Counted from the first letter of the stretch, positions 35,131-47,547 are shown. The stretch: DNA of 64,000 bases from Ampelocalamus luodianensis (GCA_036346255.1 CM070617.1:2583501-2647500), one strand, 5' to 3'. The notes: generated from the letters alone by a model not told the origin. Made by a program: numbers and translations.

Positions 35131-36292
35131 CCGACCGTCTGTCTACTCGTCGTACTGCTACTTGTAACTTGGCTGGTATATATTCTGAACTAGGGCGCCT
35201 TAGACTGCAAAAAGATTGACGACCTGATAACAGGCCGGCATCAGATTTGAGGGGGTTTCTGCCTTTCAGTCATGAGATAGCGCGGCCTTTTTAGCCATGG
35301 TCCTTCGTGTCAATGCTTTCCGAGGCCTCCTCGATATAATGCATTGCGTCAGGCCGTTAAGCCCTGTTCTGGGCCTCATGGCTGGGCCTTTTCCCTCTCG
35401 CTTCCGCTATGCGCTGCTTGTTCTCAGGTCTTACTCTGCTAGTAAGCATCAGCATGAGCATTCAGGCGGTCGACTTGCAAGTCATGTGTCGTAATTACGT
35501 ACAAAATTTCTCGAGTCGCTAGTGAAAGAGTCGCAATTACGTAGAACCCATGGTACACGTATACGCAAGTCTTGGTGTATTAACTCAATCAATGACATTT
35601 TTACTTGCAGCTACGTGAAGGTACTGCAACACTGACCGGTGATTCCTACGCCCTGGGGTTGATAGTTGTCTGACGGTTGATGGTACATATGAACTCTCTG
35701 GATGAATGTTGGAATCAGTCACGATTACGTGAAACCCATCTCACACGTACTAAGAAGAAGTTTTGCGTTATTTGGATCTTTCCTTTTCCTGACCCATCAC
35801 TCCTATATCTCACCCCTATCTCACCAGCTTAAACTTAATTAATATGCCTTCTCACAAATCCGTCACTACACCAGGTTCTTCCATGATCGAACAAAACACA
35901 AAATTAAGAAACAAAAGGAACTTTGTGTTGCTTCTCCGAACTCTTATCCCAGACGGATTCAAAATCTTCGCTCATTCATTGGTGCGTATTTGACTTGGAG
36001 GTCGACTTGAAAGTCATGCGTTATAATTTCTGCACAAGAGTTTCCTACTTGACGTACCTGCATGCCACGACTTTGAATTTTCAAATTAAGACCATCAACT
36101 CCATGAGCTTGATCTTATTTGTCGAGGACTTCCGGGAAGACTTGCTTAAAAAGTGTAGTTAAATCTCCGTCTCACAAATCCGTCACTACGTATACTACCA
36201 TTATATATGCATGTGCCTCTTTGGAAGTACGAACACATCCTCTTTTTCATATCCTATTAAGAGTTCATACTTGTGTTAGATCACTCTAGCTA
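35131..36292 (+). promoter_or_regulatory. Upstream region of RLP2
   Basis: Blocks match the RLP1 upstream region. ACGT-core modules occur near 35522-35575 and 35715-35775. A TATA box (36201-36208) and the last 90 bases before the ancestral start are nearly identical to RLP1. Bases 35131-35500 show no recognisable gene. Confidence 0.6.
36201..36208 (+). promoter_or_regulatory. Putative TATA box of RLP2
   Basis: TTATATAT in a context identical to 1568-1575. It is about 90 bases from the ancestral ATG (36293) but about 320 from the present start (36521) because of the insertion. Confidence 0.5.
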
Positions 36293-36316
36293 ATGGCTTT
36301 GTTTTTTATTTATTAA
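36293..36316 (+). other. Upstream ORF made from the ancestral start codon
   Basis: ATGGCTT is the old RLP start and keeps its original upstream context. The inserted sequence now continues it as MALFFIY and a stop. It ends about 200 bases before the functional ATG and may reduce translation of RLP2. Confidence 0.7.
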
Positions 36317-36519
36317 AGGGTGCTTATCTCCCCATTTCAATTAGTGAAATCAACTTACAGTATCACCTACAGTACACAACTGCAGGCACTATCTACAGTA
36401 CATCTGCAGTCGACCTCCGAGTGCTTTCCCAAACGATCACCTATCCCTTTTTTACTCCCACGCTCAACGTGAAAGGTTTTAGCCTCCCATAACCAGCTCG
36501 CTCATCGAGCAGTTATCCC
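36300..36519 (-). mobile_element. SINE-like insertion at the RLP2 start codon
   Basis: This 220-bp segment is absent from RLP1. It is flanked by AATGGCTT at 36292-36299 and 36520-36527. Read on the minus strand it starts GGGATAACTGC, has an A-box-like TGAGCGAGCTGG near its start and ends in an A-rich tail (AATAAATAAAAAACA). This fits a tRNA-derived SINE. The B box is not convincing. An 8-bp duplication would also fit a hAT-type MITE, but no terminal inverted repeats are seen. Confidence 0.65.
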
Positions 36520-36520
36520 A

Positions 36521-39500
36521 ATGGCTTCTGTTGGTTGGGCTTTACTGCTCTTTCTTGCTCAACTCCACATACTCGCCACCTCCAGCGCCCATGCTAATGG
36601 TAACCTCACTCACCACTCTGCTCCTATCCAATGTCGTCCAGGCCAGGCTAAGATTCTGCTCAAACTAAAGCAGTCTTTCATCTTCGATCGCTCCGCCACC
36701 ACCCTTCCATCTTGGCAAGCTGGTATCGACTGTTGTCTCTGGGAGGGCGCCGGCTGCGACAACTCCTCGGGCTTTGTCACCGCTCTTGATCTCAGTGGGC
36801 GTGGCTTGTTCAGCTATGGCCTCGACCCTGTGATCTTTAATCTCACCTCTCTCCGAAGACTCGACCTTAGCATGAATGACTTTGATGGAGACTGGCACCC
36901 CATCCCCACCGTCGGATTCGAGAGGCTTTCCTTGCTTACCCACCTCAACCTCTCCAACTCGGGCTCCGGGGGCGAGGTACCTGTTGGCATCAGCAAACTC
37001 GTGAACCTTGTATCCTTGGATCTTTCCAGTCGCCATATTATCACTAGTGATGACGGAAGTAACATTTTTATTTACCCGTCTGAGTTTAACTCGCTCTCAG
37101 TATCAAATTTTCAAACACTAGTGGCGAACCTCAGCAATTTGAGAGAGCTCTACCTTGACTACGTGAACATATATAGTAGCGGAGAAGAGTTGTGCAATGC
37201 TCTAGCTAAATCCGTTCCTCATCTTCAGGTTCTTAGCTTGGAGGGGTGTTCTCTCTATGGCCCAATTCACCGATCCCTTTCGAGCCTTAGCTCTCTGTCT
37301 GTGATCAATCTCCAATACAACTATGGTATCTCTGCTGGCCCGTTTCCAGAGTTCTTCATGGATTTTGTCAATTTAACTGTGCTTCAACTTGGTGGTATTA
37401 ATCTTGAGGGGTGGTTCCCTCGTAGAATCTTCCAATCGAAAAATCTGAGGGTCCTTGATTTGTCCCGGAATATGAATCTTTCAGGGAATTTGCCAAACTT
37501 TTCTAATGCGAGTTCTTTAGAGACTTTGAGACTAGATAGGACCGACTTGTCCTATGCTAAACCGAGCTCTTCTAGCAATTTCAAGTCATTGAAAGTGTTA
37601 GGTCTTGATGGGAAATTTATTTCTAGTCACTTCCTCTCTTCGTTTGATATGTTTGGGTCTATAAGCCAATTGTGTCTCACTGGGCTGGGCTTCTTAAGAG
37701 AGTTAGAATCAATATTTTCACGGATCGGAGACCTAAAGAACTTGGAAAGCTTGGAATTCTATGATTGCAGACTACATGACTCAATGCCATCTGCAATTGG
37801 CAATCTCAAAAATTTAAGAAGATTGTATATCGATAATTGTGGGTTTTTAGGGCCAATGCCATCTTCAATTGGTAATCTCGTGAATTTGATAAGCCTGACT
37901 ATAGAAACTTCTTATTTTTCTGGGCCAATACCATCTACAATTGGTTTTCTCGGAAAGTTGGAAATATTGAAGATCATTTATTGTCAGTTTGATGGGCCAA
38001 TGCCACCTGCAATTGGCAACCTCACTAACTTGAAAAGTTTGGAAATCTCCTTTTCTCAACTTTCTGGGCCAATACCATCTACAGTTGGTTATCTCGGAAA
38101 GTTGGAAATATTGAAGATCATTTATTGTCAGTTTGATGGGCCAATGCCACCTGCAATTGGCAACCTCACTAACTTGAAAAGTTTGGAAATCTCCGGTTCT
38201 CAACTTTCTGGGCCAATACCATATGCAGTTGGGCAACTCAAGGAGCTGACATCACTACAACTTGCAGGATGCAACTTTTCTGGGAGGATACCAAGTTCAA
38301 TTGCTAATTTGAATAAGTTGATTGAATTAGATCTCTCAGACAATCATCTAAGCGGTAAGACTATATATACAAATTCAAACACTACTATATATTCTGTTTG
38401 ACATTTCGAACTAAGCCACCAAATAATGAAAAAATAACCCCCACAGGCACAAGAAAATTAAGGTACTGACTTTCTAGTTTAGCTAAAAGTTCTCAAAGTA
38501 GCCACCTCCATTAAATTATGTTAATTAGTTACACACTGATGGTGTGACATTAATTCCTTAATTTGTTATTAGTCTATTTATATTGATATCCCTAAAAATT
38601 GTTCGCTTAAAAAATATCCCTAAAATATGACCATAACATGTCTCCATTTCGCCTTTTAACACGTCACTAGTCTGCAAGAGGATCACTATCCTAAGGGCGC
38701 CCGTGAGCAAAGCAACTCACGGACGCCATTTCAACCTAACTCGAAAAACTTTCAAAAAAGATAAACAAAACTTCCGATTCGAAACTTTCAAATGATTCAA
38801 AAAGTTTGGGTTTGAATACTTTTTATACAACAACTTATGATTTTTTTTTTAAAAAAAATTGATTTAAAAACTTTCAAATCATTTGAAAAAAAATTCGTTT
38901 CAATTCAGAACTTTCGCATACCACCTCCTTGTCGCATCCATGGTGGGCTTAGTCGCCGGCGGGGTCATGGCCACGGCGACACGCGAAACAGACCAAATTC
39001 GGCGGCACCCAGCGGCGGCGCTAGAGCTGGTGGGTGGCCACCGGGCATGGCGGCGCTAGGTTGATGATTTCAGGTCAGTGATGCTTGGGAGGAAAATTGT
39101 TGCGTCGGATGTGACCCCGGAGCCCTAGCCGAAGGTGGAGCAGTGCGACGGTGGGGGTGGGTCAACGGACGCACACCGCGTGAGATTGTAGGGTTTCCTC
39201 TCCTCTTGAGTCGCGTGTGAGAAATGGGGAACGAGGGAGAGGATGGGGATACTGGCGGCCAGATGCGGACATCCGCATAAAAAGTTTCCTGTGGGCGCAC
39301 GTAAATTAGCAAATTCGTTCAATGTTTTTTGTTTGCCTCGACATAATTGGGCATATTCCTGATATTTTAACTCTTTCTGCAGGGGAAATTCCTGTGTCAT
39401 TTTTCACTATGCCAGCATTACAAGACATATATCTTTCGCGGAACCAGCTTTCTGGGCACATACGGGAGTTCGATTTGACATTTTCAAACCTGCGGTCAGT

Positions 39501-41235
39501 CTTCCTAAGCATGAATAGATTGACAGGGGAGATTCCGAGGTCATTCTTTCGATTTATAAGTTTGAGGTCTCTAGATATTGGATCGAATAACTTGGTAGGT
39601 TTGGTGGACCTTACCTCATTTTGGAGGTTACCAAACCTCGAATACTTGGTCCTTTCAAACAATAAGTTGTCTGTCATAGGAGAGCGTTTTAACTCTTCCT
39701 CAACTTATCCCTCTGGACTTGCCGGGCTAGGACTTGCGTGTTGCAATATAGCCAAATTTCCAAGCATTTTAACACGTCTTAACTATTTGTATGATTTGGA
39801 CCTCTCATCCAATAAACTCAGTGGGGATATACCAAATTGGTTATGGGGGAAATGGAACAGTAAAGTTGCTACGTATTTAAATCTTTCACACAACATGCTC
39901 ACCGGTATGCAACTTAGTTCAGCTGTGCTCCCTACGAATATTCCATTCGAAATGCTTGATCTTAGTTCCAATAAGCTCCAGGGGCAGCTTCCTATGCCAA
40001 ACTCCTCGGGAGGATTCTTGGATTATTCAAACAATAATTTCTCTTCGGTTCTTCCAAATTTCACTTTATATCTTAGCGGCACTTTTTTTCTCAGGATGTC
40101 CAACAATAGTATAAATGGACATATACCGCAGTCAATTTGCAATTCCACGCTGGATGTCCTTGACCTGTCATATAACAACTTTAGTGGGGCGATTCCATCC
40201 TGTCTAATAGAAAATGTTGGACTGAGGGTATTAAATTTGAGGGAGAATCACTTTGAGGGGACGTTGCCACCCAACATTACTAGTGAATGTACTTTCCAGA
40301 CAATAGATTTACATGGCAATAAGATTGAAGGACAGCTTCCAAGGGCACTTTCTAACTGCAGTCACTTGGAGGTTCTTGACATCGGAAACAATCTAATAGT
40401 TGATACTTTCCCATCTTGGCTGAGGGGGCTTTCCAATCTTTATGTTCTTATATTGAGATCCAACCGATTCTATGGTTCCATAGGTGATATTGTTGGGCAT
40501 CACCAATCCAGGGAATACTTCTCTAGCTTGCAAATTATTGATCTTGCCTCAAACAACTTCTCCGGCAATTTGAGTTCAGAATGGTTTGGGCGGTTAAAAT
40601 CAATGATGGCCAAATTCAACAGTACCGGAGATATTATCCATCTTCAAGACTTGTCATATACTGAGGAATTCTATCAAGATTCTGTTGAGATCTCATACAA
40701 GGGGCTCTTTGTGACATTTGAAAGGATCTTGACTACCTTAACAGCAATTGACTTTTCAAATAATAGGTTGGAAGGTACCATTCCTGAATCAATTGGAAGA
40801 CTTGTTTCACTACGTGTACTGAACATGTCGCACAATGCCTTCACGGGACAGATCCCAGCTCAACTTGGCGGTATGACTGATCTGGAGTCACTAGACCTGT
40901 CTGGCAACCGACTCTCGGGGGAGATTCCACGGGACCTCACAAACCTCACGTTTCTTAGCATCCTGAACTTGTCGGAGAATCACTTGGTGGGAAAGATACC
41001 ACAATCACACCAATTCTTTACATTTGACAACAGTTCATTCGAAGGGAATACAGGACTGTGTGGACTGCCATTGTCTAATCCATGTGGCGTTTCACCTTAT
41101 ACTCCAAGTGAAGCACATTTATACAAGTCCTCGAAGCATGTTGATGTTGTTTTGTTTCTCTTCGTCGGGCTGGGCTTTGGCGTCGGATTTGCTGCAGCCA
41201 TTCTGATGAGATGGGCTCGGCAAATGGTTTGTTAA
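36521..41235 (+). CDS. LRR receptor-like protein RLP2 (Cf/Ve type)
   Basis: Paralogue of RLP1 with the same role and layout: a plasma-membrane LRR receptor without a kinase. Two exons, 36521-38354 and 39383-41235, give about 1228 residues. The start is chosen because MASVGWALLLFLAQLHILA is the same signal peptide as in RLP1. LRR N-cap DCCLWEGAGC, then LRRs, the YKG island segment, cap GLCGLPLSNPC, and a membrane helix near residues 1198-1219. The frame is open throughout. Differences from RLP1: no duplication near residue 126, fewer LRRs in the central array, about two LRRs missing before SMPSAIG, and a shorter tail. A 5-bp deletion relative to RLP1 (near 41213) shifts the frame so the protein ends RWARQMVC instead of in the basic RLP1 tail. 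Confidence 0.9.
38355..39382 (+). other. RLP2 intron
   Basis: Donor G|GTAAGA at 38355 and acceptor TTTCTGCAG ending 39382, at the same codon as in RLP1. Contents are collinear with the RLP1 intron, including the CCGTGAG hairpin (about 38701) and the GC-rich block (38925-39300). Confidence 0.9.
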
Positions 41236-41774
41236 ATCTGCAAGAGCTTCGCGGACTTGATCTGAAGGTGGCACTGTTCCCACGTGCAAGCTATTCAGGT
41301 ATAATACACCTTCTACATTTCTGTAGCCGTTACTTCTCAAGTATTGTACGTATGGGTTAATCATTAGTATATCATTTGTGAAGTGCTTTAATTCATGTGT
41401 CAAGCCTTACCACCTTATCTGTATGGGACTGTCTAGTTATAAGTTGCCTGAAATTTTGTTATTTATCAGTCACTTTTTCTAACCTTTAGATTTCCATCCA
41501 ATGGTAAGGAAAAATTCGGTGTAAGTGCATGACAAAACAGATCTGGCTACGATTATGCATCTTAACGGTCCAATTTGAATTTGTACCGTTTTTAGCCGTT
41601 CTTTGTGGGCTGTTTTTTGTGTGGCCCGTTTCTTTTTGTCTGCTTTTGCTTTGTTGTTGTTGGCACCATGCACATGGGCTATGGGTTTGGTTTTTTACAT
41701 CTGTGTACTAAAAAAACAAACCCTACTTGTCAGACTTCTCCAGACAAGGAAAAGACCCCACATGTCAGGCTTTA
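41236..41774. other. 3' flank of RLP2
   Basis: Bases 41236-41420 match the RLP1 3' flank. The rest is unassigned. Confidence 0.5.
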
Positions 41775-41965
41775 ACTCAGCCTTTAACTCTACAGCCTTG
41801 TTAAAGTAGGGCTTCTTCTCCTGTTCCAGATCAACAACACACATTATGTAGACATGAGCAACTACGCAATACGAGACATCAAAAATGGAATATAAAAGGG
41901 AAATGAAGCAGTGCTACTAACTTCTTTAGTCATGGTATTCCACTTCTCCCCCGTTCCTTTGCAAC
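41775..41965 (-). pseudogene. HMG-box exon pair, copy A
   Basis: On the minus strand two exon-like pieces (41922-41965 and about 41775-41820) encode the C-terminal half of an HMG box (KWNTMTKE then EKKPYFNKAVELKAE), as in plant HMGB chromatin proteins. The first piece is 44 nt where 45 are expected, a frameshift in the G-run. The second piece is cut off at about 41775. It is a dead fragment of a host gene, probably moved by duplication. Confidence 0.65.
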
Positions 41966-44900
41966 CTGCAACACACGCATACATAACAGCGCACAAAAGC
42001 AGATACGTGAGATGAGAGCATAGAATTGCCTTTAATTGCTACAACAACAACAAAATAGAAAGAAAGGATCACATTTAACAACAGAAGGACACAGATCAAA
42101 ATAGAAAGAAATGACTAAAAATTTATTGAATAACTACAACATACATTTAAGTTGAAAGATCAGCATAAAAATGTTGTAGGTAATGATGGCAATGGCCAAT
42201 AGAGGAACAGGTCAAGCTACAACATTGAAAGATCAAAAAAGATACAAAAACTACAAGATACAACAAGGCATTAAGGAGGGCTAAAAATATTCAATTCATA
42301 ATGTAATTTATTTATGGTTGATGTAACAACTAATGACTACATGTTAATTTATTACATGTTACTCTTACTGTACTGAATGAAGTTTTAATATGCACACTGC
42401 TTAAAAAATAGTTTACGTTACTAGTTGCTATTGGCCGATGGCGGAGCGAACATCATGATTCCAGAACAAACATAATATAGAAAAGAAAAAAATCTATCCT
42501 AGAAAAAAAGTTCTATACTTGATGAACCCTACAGAATACAGAAAAAAGATTACAAAATACATGTATTTAAACATACTTGCGATTCTGTCCAGGGAGAAAA
42601 CCATTAAAATAACTTTGAAACACAGACCAACATAAAATCAACCCAACCAATGTTTTTTCATGAATCAACCCAATGGATGCCTTTGGACTAGACATGGTTA
42701 ACAAAAGCATGCAACAAAATGTGTTTTTATAATGGAAATGAAAATTTTGTACTAACTAATCCTCTATCAGGATGTCCAACTGAGATCACTGGAATGAGAA
42801 TACAACTACCAGCACATAGCAAACTCATAATGTAGTGCAAACATAACATAAATACACAAGGTGCATTTCCTTAAATTTACACAAACTGAAAATGAATATG
42901 CCTCTTATTACACCTCAACACATTAGAATTTGCAGTCGGTTTGTACTAAAATTGCATAAACTTGGGATTGCAAATTTAGTTCAAAAAGTATGCAACTTCT
43001 AAAGAATGTCTATATGTTATTTCACATTTTGTAATATCCATAATATTTAAAGAAAGATACAAACATAATAACAAAATAATAATAATGTCAAACCTAATAT
43101 ATTCCCTATACATTGTGCAGTGCATGCTCTAGGCATGTCTAACATGATATATTCCTGAGTATAGTCGACATAAATAAGTTCAGCTTGCAACTCCTATCAT
43201 TTGCCTATTCCTATCATTTGCCTGTGGAACAAATGCATCTGCAATGAACTAGCAGCAAGGTTCAATAAAAACTATGTTAATAATGCATCACTGTGTAACT
43301 TTTTGTATGGCAGGTATTTCACAAGTATATGACATCACAAGATAAAGAAGAAGAAATAAGAAAACTGAAAAGGACAAATTCATCTTTGCTTAATATAAAT
43401 GACAATTTACATGTCAGGAACAGTCCTACCTGTACAGTTCAATATCTAATAAAAAATGTAGAATCAAATAGTAGTTACACATCTAGTGAACTAAAATTGC
43501 GACAATCCAAACGCTGAAAGTTTTAGTGAAATGGCGTGCAAGTTGATACCAGTTAACTAAAATTGCAACAATTCAAATAATTTTAGTCTTTGAACCGTTA
43601 GCCTAGGTTGGGCTATTAGCCCGTAAACAATGGGGCTGGGCTATGTTTTTTGGTCCGATTCTTTGATGCCTTTTTAATTTGTGTTCAGTTGATTTGCTAT
43701 CATGTACACATTGGTAAACCTGTTTAAGCTCACTGTGTTATTTTCTCGAGATTAACAGATTATTTCAAAACTTGCAGATGTCCACCTACGCAGGGTCAAA
43801 TGGACTCTTTCTAACAAGTTTTCACATAAAAGAGCTATATTTATCACAAGGTACCAGCTGCTCATACACAAGCCTCATCCAACAGGTCATCTAGTGTTTC
43901 ACTTTGCATGCAAAACGGCGGTATGAAGCTATAAATGTCTTCTGGAAGCCTTGTGAATTTTGAGGTAAGACAAAAAAAATTGTGATTTTTTGTGAGCATT
44001 GAACTAAGAATGATAACACTACACTGCATAGTATATAAGTGTGTCGATTAAAACTATTGAATTTGCACCTTAATAATGCACAAGGATAGGAAGCTACGCT
44101 AACCAACTACTACTACAAAGAAACCTCATACTACAAGAAACAAGAATCTAACAACTAGAACAACAAATAATCTAACAAAAAAGCTCAATAGCAAAATTAT
44201 CTTTTAAGCACTAGGATAATCATTAGTACTCACCTTGCCTTGAAGTAATTGCTTTTTCTTTGCTCCAGTAGCAACAACACCACCACCACTTCCCCTCTCC
44301 AAACACGAAACCACCAAACAAACATTTGATAACAACTAAAAATTAAGAATAAAAAAATGCTACAACAGCAGGAAACATATAGATCTTCATTATTCAAACT
44401 AAAAATTAATGTACTACTACTCTTAATGAAAAATAGCAAACTGAATATCCAATGTTGAAACAACACGTATTGCTCAAAAGCACACATACTAAAAATAAAG
44501 AACAATTTATAATGATCTCAAAATTGTAGTAAAGCATCTCTAAAATTACACATTGACTAGCACCATAAGTTAAGCTTAAGTACTATGCAATTTTCCATTG
44601 GGAAGTTATTTCCAAATGGTAAAGAAAAAAGACAAGGCATAACGATGATGATTCCCATATAGAACTATATTACAGAAGATGTGAATATGGTTCCAATGGT
44701 TGGGAAATCACACAAAATCACCGTTGATTTAATATTGTCCTGAGAACTATATAAATACATACTACTCTTTGAAAGACTTGAGATGAAATTGAAGATCACA
44801 TTAGCGGGTGTATGACCCATGGACCTGTAGAAAATATAGAGCAAAAGTGAATAACAGACCATGGACCTCGATTCATACATGTGCCACCACACTAGCACTG

Positions 44901-45227
44901 CATTTTCTTCCTTCGTTCCAATAGCTGTCAGCATCCTACCCAGCAACAGTCAAGTCTTACTTGCTACGTACTAGCATAGCACATCCATCAAGATCTGCTA
45001 CCATCGCTAGATCCTCCCTACCCCTTGAATCTAGTGAATCTAGACATTTGCCATTTACAAGAGACAACAGAATAAAAACACATGCATCATTGTCCTCCTG
45101 AATCACAGACATAAGCAAGGGCAAATGAGACACAACAAGCCAGCAATATATATGTGGTGCCACACATTCTTATTATTAACTAGAGTTGCATTAACAATGT
45201 AGAATTGCAAACTGATTAAAAACTTAC
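41966..45227. other. AT-rich region, no gene assigned
   Basis: The first 140 bases continue the segment duplicated at 45441-45580. The rest is AT-rich with scattered splice-like sites and short frames (for example 43329-43517 and 43891-44106) that I cannot assign. Confidence 0.35.
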
Positions 45228-45440
45228 ATCACTATCCTTGCCATTTTCATACTCAGCCTTTAACTCTACAGCCTTGTCAAAGTAGGGCTTCTTCTCCTGT
45301 TCCAATCAACAACACACATTATGTAGACATGAGCAACTACGCAATGCGAGACATCAAAAATGGAATAGAAAAGGGAAATGAAGCTGTGCTATTGACTTCT
45401 TTAGTCATGGTATTTCACTTCTCCCCCGTTCCTTTGCAAC
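45228..45440 (-). pseudogene. HMG-box exon pair, copy B
   Basis: Exon-like pieces 45397-45440 and 45228-45296 encode the C-terminal half of an HMGB-type box, ending EKKPYFDKAVELKAEYENG, with a good donor GAT|GTAAGT at its end. It shares the missing base in the G-run with copy A, and its tryptophan codon before the MTKE motif is now a stop. The N-terminal half of the box was not found on the high-coordinate side, where Gypsy gag begins instead. Confidence 0.65.
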
Positions 45441-45580
45441 CTGCAACACACACATACATAACAGCGCACAAAAGCAGATACGTGAGATGAGAGCATAGAA
45501 TTGCCTTTAATTGCTGCAACAACGACCAAATAGAAAGAAAGGATCACATTTGACAACAGAAGGACACAGATCAAGTATGT
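45253..45580. repeat. 330-bp direct repeat (second copy)
   Basis: Over 90 percent similar by eye to 41773-42105, including the HMG-box exon and intron. The copies are about 3.48 kb apart in direct orientation. Confidence 0.85.
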
Positions 45581-45699
45581 TTCAGACAATTAGAATTCAG
45601 AATACATTTAACAAAATAGAACTAAATTCAAAGAGTGGTACCTAAGGCGATATACTACTAGCTTGTTGTATAGATAATACTGACCTCCAATCAAATTTA
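45581..45699. other. Spacer between HMG fragment and element 2
   Basis: AT-rich sequence with no feature. The left limit of element 2 lies near 45700-45720 but is not marked by an LTR. Confidence 0.3.
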
Positions 45700-46205
45700 C
45701 ACATGGATCAATACGATAGTTTTGTAGCAACCATCAAGATTCCTCAAGGGGAAGAAGCCATATGCTAGCTGGCCCATCAAGTTGATAACTGGCGAAGAGA
45801 ACCTTTTCCCTCTCGGAACACGAGCAATTAATAGCTTCTTCTCAATGGTAGAAGCCGTCCTCCGCTTCCATGGGATCCTCGAGCTAGAGAACACCGGCGG
45901 GTTAGTCCGCTGAAAGTCGCAAGATCGCCTCGCACATGGTGACCTCCTGCTCTGACGGCCGGTGCAACAGGTGAAGAAGTGTTGCGCGCAATCTGCTCCA
46001 GGATGCGTGTTTGGTCCATTCGATTGCGCTCGATTTGCAAGAGCACATCGGCTATAGAAGGTGGTGGAGGAAGCTCCTCTTCCTGGGGACCACCTTGCGG
46101 ACCCTGAGAGCTGGAAGGTTCAGTCGGCCCTCCCTGAGAATGGGGAACCGAAGATGAAAGACCCTTCCCTTGTTGTGTCTGCGCGCGAGTAGTAGGTCCT
46201 GTCAT
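45700..46205 (-). pseudogene. 5' part of gag, element 2
   Basis: Starts MTGPTTRAQTQQGKG and contains LPPPPSIADVLLQIERN, typical of plant chromovirus Gag N-termini. It then passes through frameshifts into a capsid-like stretch (TIEKKLLIARVP) and ends at the truncation. Confidence 0.75.
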
Positions 46206-46499
46206 CCTGTTACCACACCATGGTTAACAACATAACAAGGATATACTCGGCAAGCACAAACAAGGTTGAAATTAGGAAAGAAACAAAGACTGTACATATA
46301 ATGCATCATGCTATGCCATGTATTCAAGTTAACACCAAAATCAGAAACTTCATATAAGCAACCAAAAGATTTCGGTCACAGCCATACACTAGAGTCGGCC
46401 ATAAAAGTCATCTTACAAGCCAAAAGTCAAACTTACATAGTCTTTACAAAATACCACTGCCCTAGTACATACATTTTATTTAAGGGCAACTACTAGACT

Positions 46500-47331
46500 G
46501 GAAGACACTCAACCACGAGGGTTCATCGTCGAGGTACTAGCATAAAGATCCCGGTTAAAGTTCACCGGAAACTCATTCAAAAGATGAGCTCCAGGGGAAC
46601 CAGTATCAACAGGATCCAAAGGGCTAATGAGACGCCTCGGGGAACCTAACAGTGGCTGATGACCTCCAGGAGGTGCAGTCCGCAGAGTGCGAGGAAAACC
46701 TGCAGTCATCCGGGCCTAGCGCACTTGTCCATAAACAGTACGCACCGACCACTACGGAAGTCGGAAGAGGTGGTGCAAGGTAGCGGAGAGATCTCGTTGT
46801 CACCATAATGCACGTTGCGAGGAACGCGTTCATGTTGACTCCAAGAAGCGGTACTCTGGGCCTCATTAAGGCGTGCCGAGTTTCCCACGCCTCCCTCACA
46901 AGACAACGATGGATTTGGTCCATGATGCGAACCATCCTCGCCATTTATCGCTTTGAGGTCTTCCCAAAGCGTATCTCATCGAACATGCTCACTGGAGGTA
47001 GGACCTTGATTCGGGAAGTGGTCATAGGGTGGTTGAGACAATTCCGTCAAATCATGACGAAGAAGGCTCATCATCCTACTTGCGGCTTCCGAACCGCCAT
47101 AGCCTCGGAGGTGGCAAGTGCTTGGACACGAGGGAATACCGCCACCACATGCCTAGCGATGGCGTTGATGAAGGCACGATACTCCTCCATCCATGGGCCT
47201 CGGTCTCGTCGATAGATGACGTACTCCGGCTGGTAAGTGAAATTGGATCGCCACATCATGTCCCGAAGTAAGGCTGGAAACCCATCAACATCTTCAGCTC
47301 GGGTCTCCTTGACCAAATACCACCCACTCAT
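46500..47331 (-). pseudogene. Extra ORF upstream of gag, element 2
   Basis: The frame 47071-47331 begins MSGWYLVKETRAEDVDGFPA and contains YVIYRRDRGPWMEEY. A further piece near 46880-46944 holds MDQIHRCLVREAWETRHAL. Both match the extra ORF of element 3 (60093-60898). Several frameshifts. Function unknown. Confidence 0.65.
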
Positions 47332-47547
47332 CTATAGACAAAAAGCAAGATAAGAAACAATTCACTTTTAGATAAACCAACAGAAAGTTGGGCAAGAATT
47401 GATATTAAGAAAGATAAGAAATAAAAGATGTCATACTTAAGCTTTCAAAATTATACTATTGCTTGAAAATAGTTTTATTAGAAGACTCTCTAATAACTTC
47501 GGCCATGCTACTTCTAACCTACAGGCAACGTATGCTCGATACCAACG

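Noticed and set aside
36665..37065. Minus-strand frames opposite the RLP2 N-terminus
   Set aside because: Shadows of the RLP2 coding strand; the same shadows occur opposite RLP1.
43329..44505. Small frames such as 43329-43517 (+) and 43891-44106 (-) as genes
   Set aside because: Short, without domain or paralogue support. They may include exon pieces, but no consistent splice model could be built.
46808..47271. Plus-strand frames 46808-47215 and 47029-47271
   Set aside because: Antisense shadows of the extra ORF of element 2, whose minus-strand frame matches element 3 at protein level.
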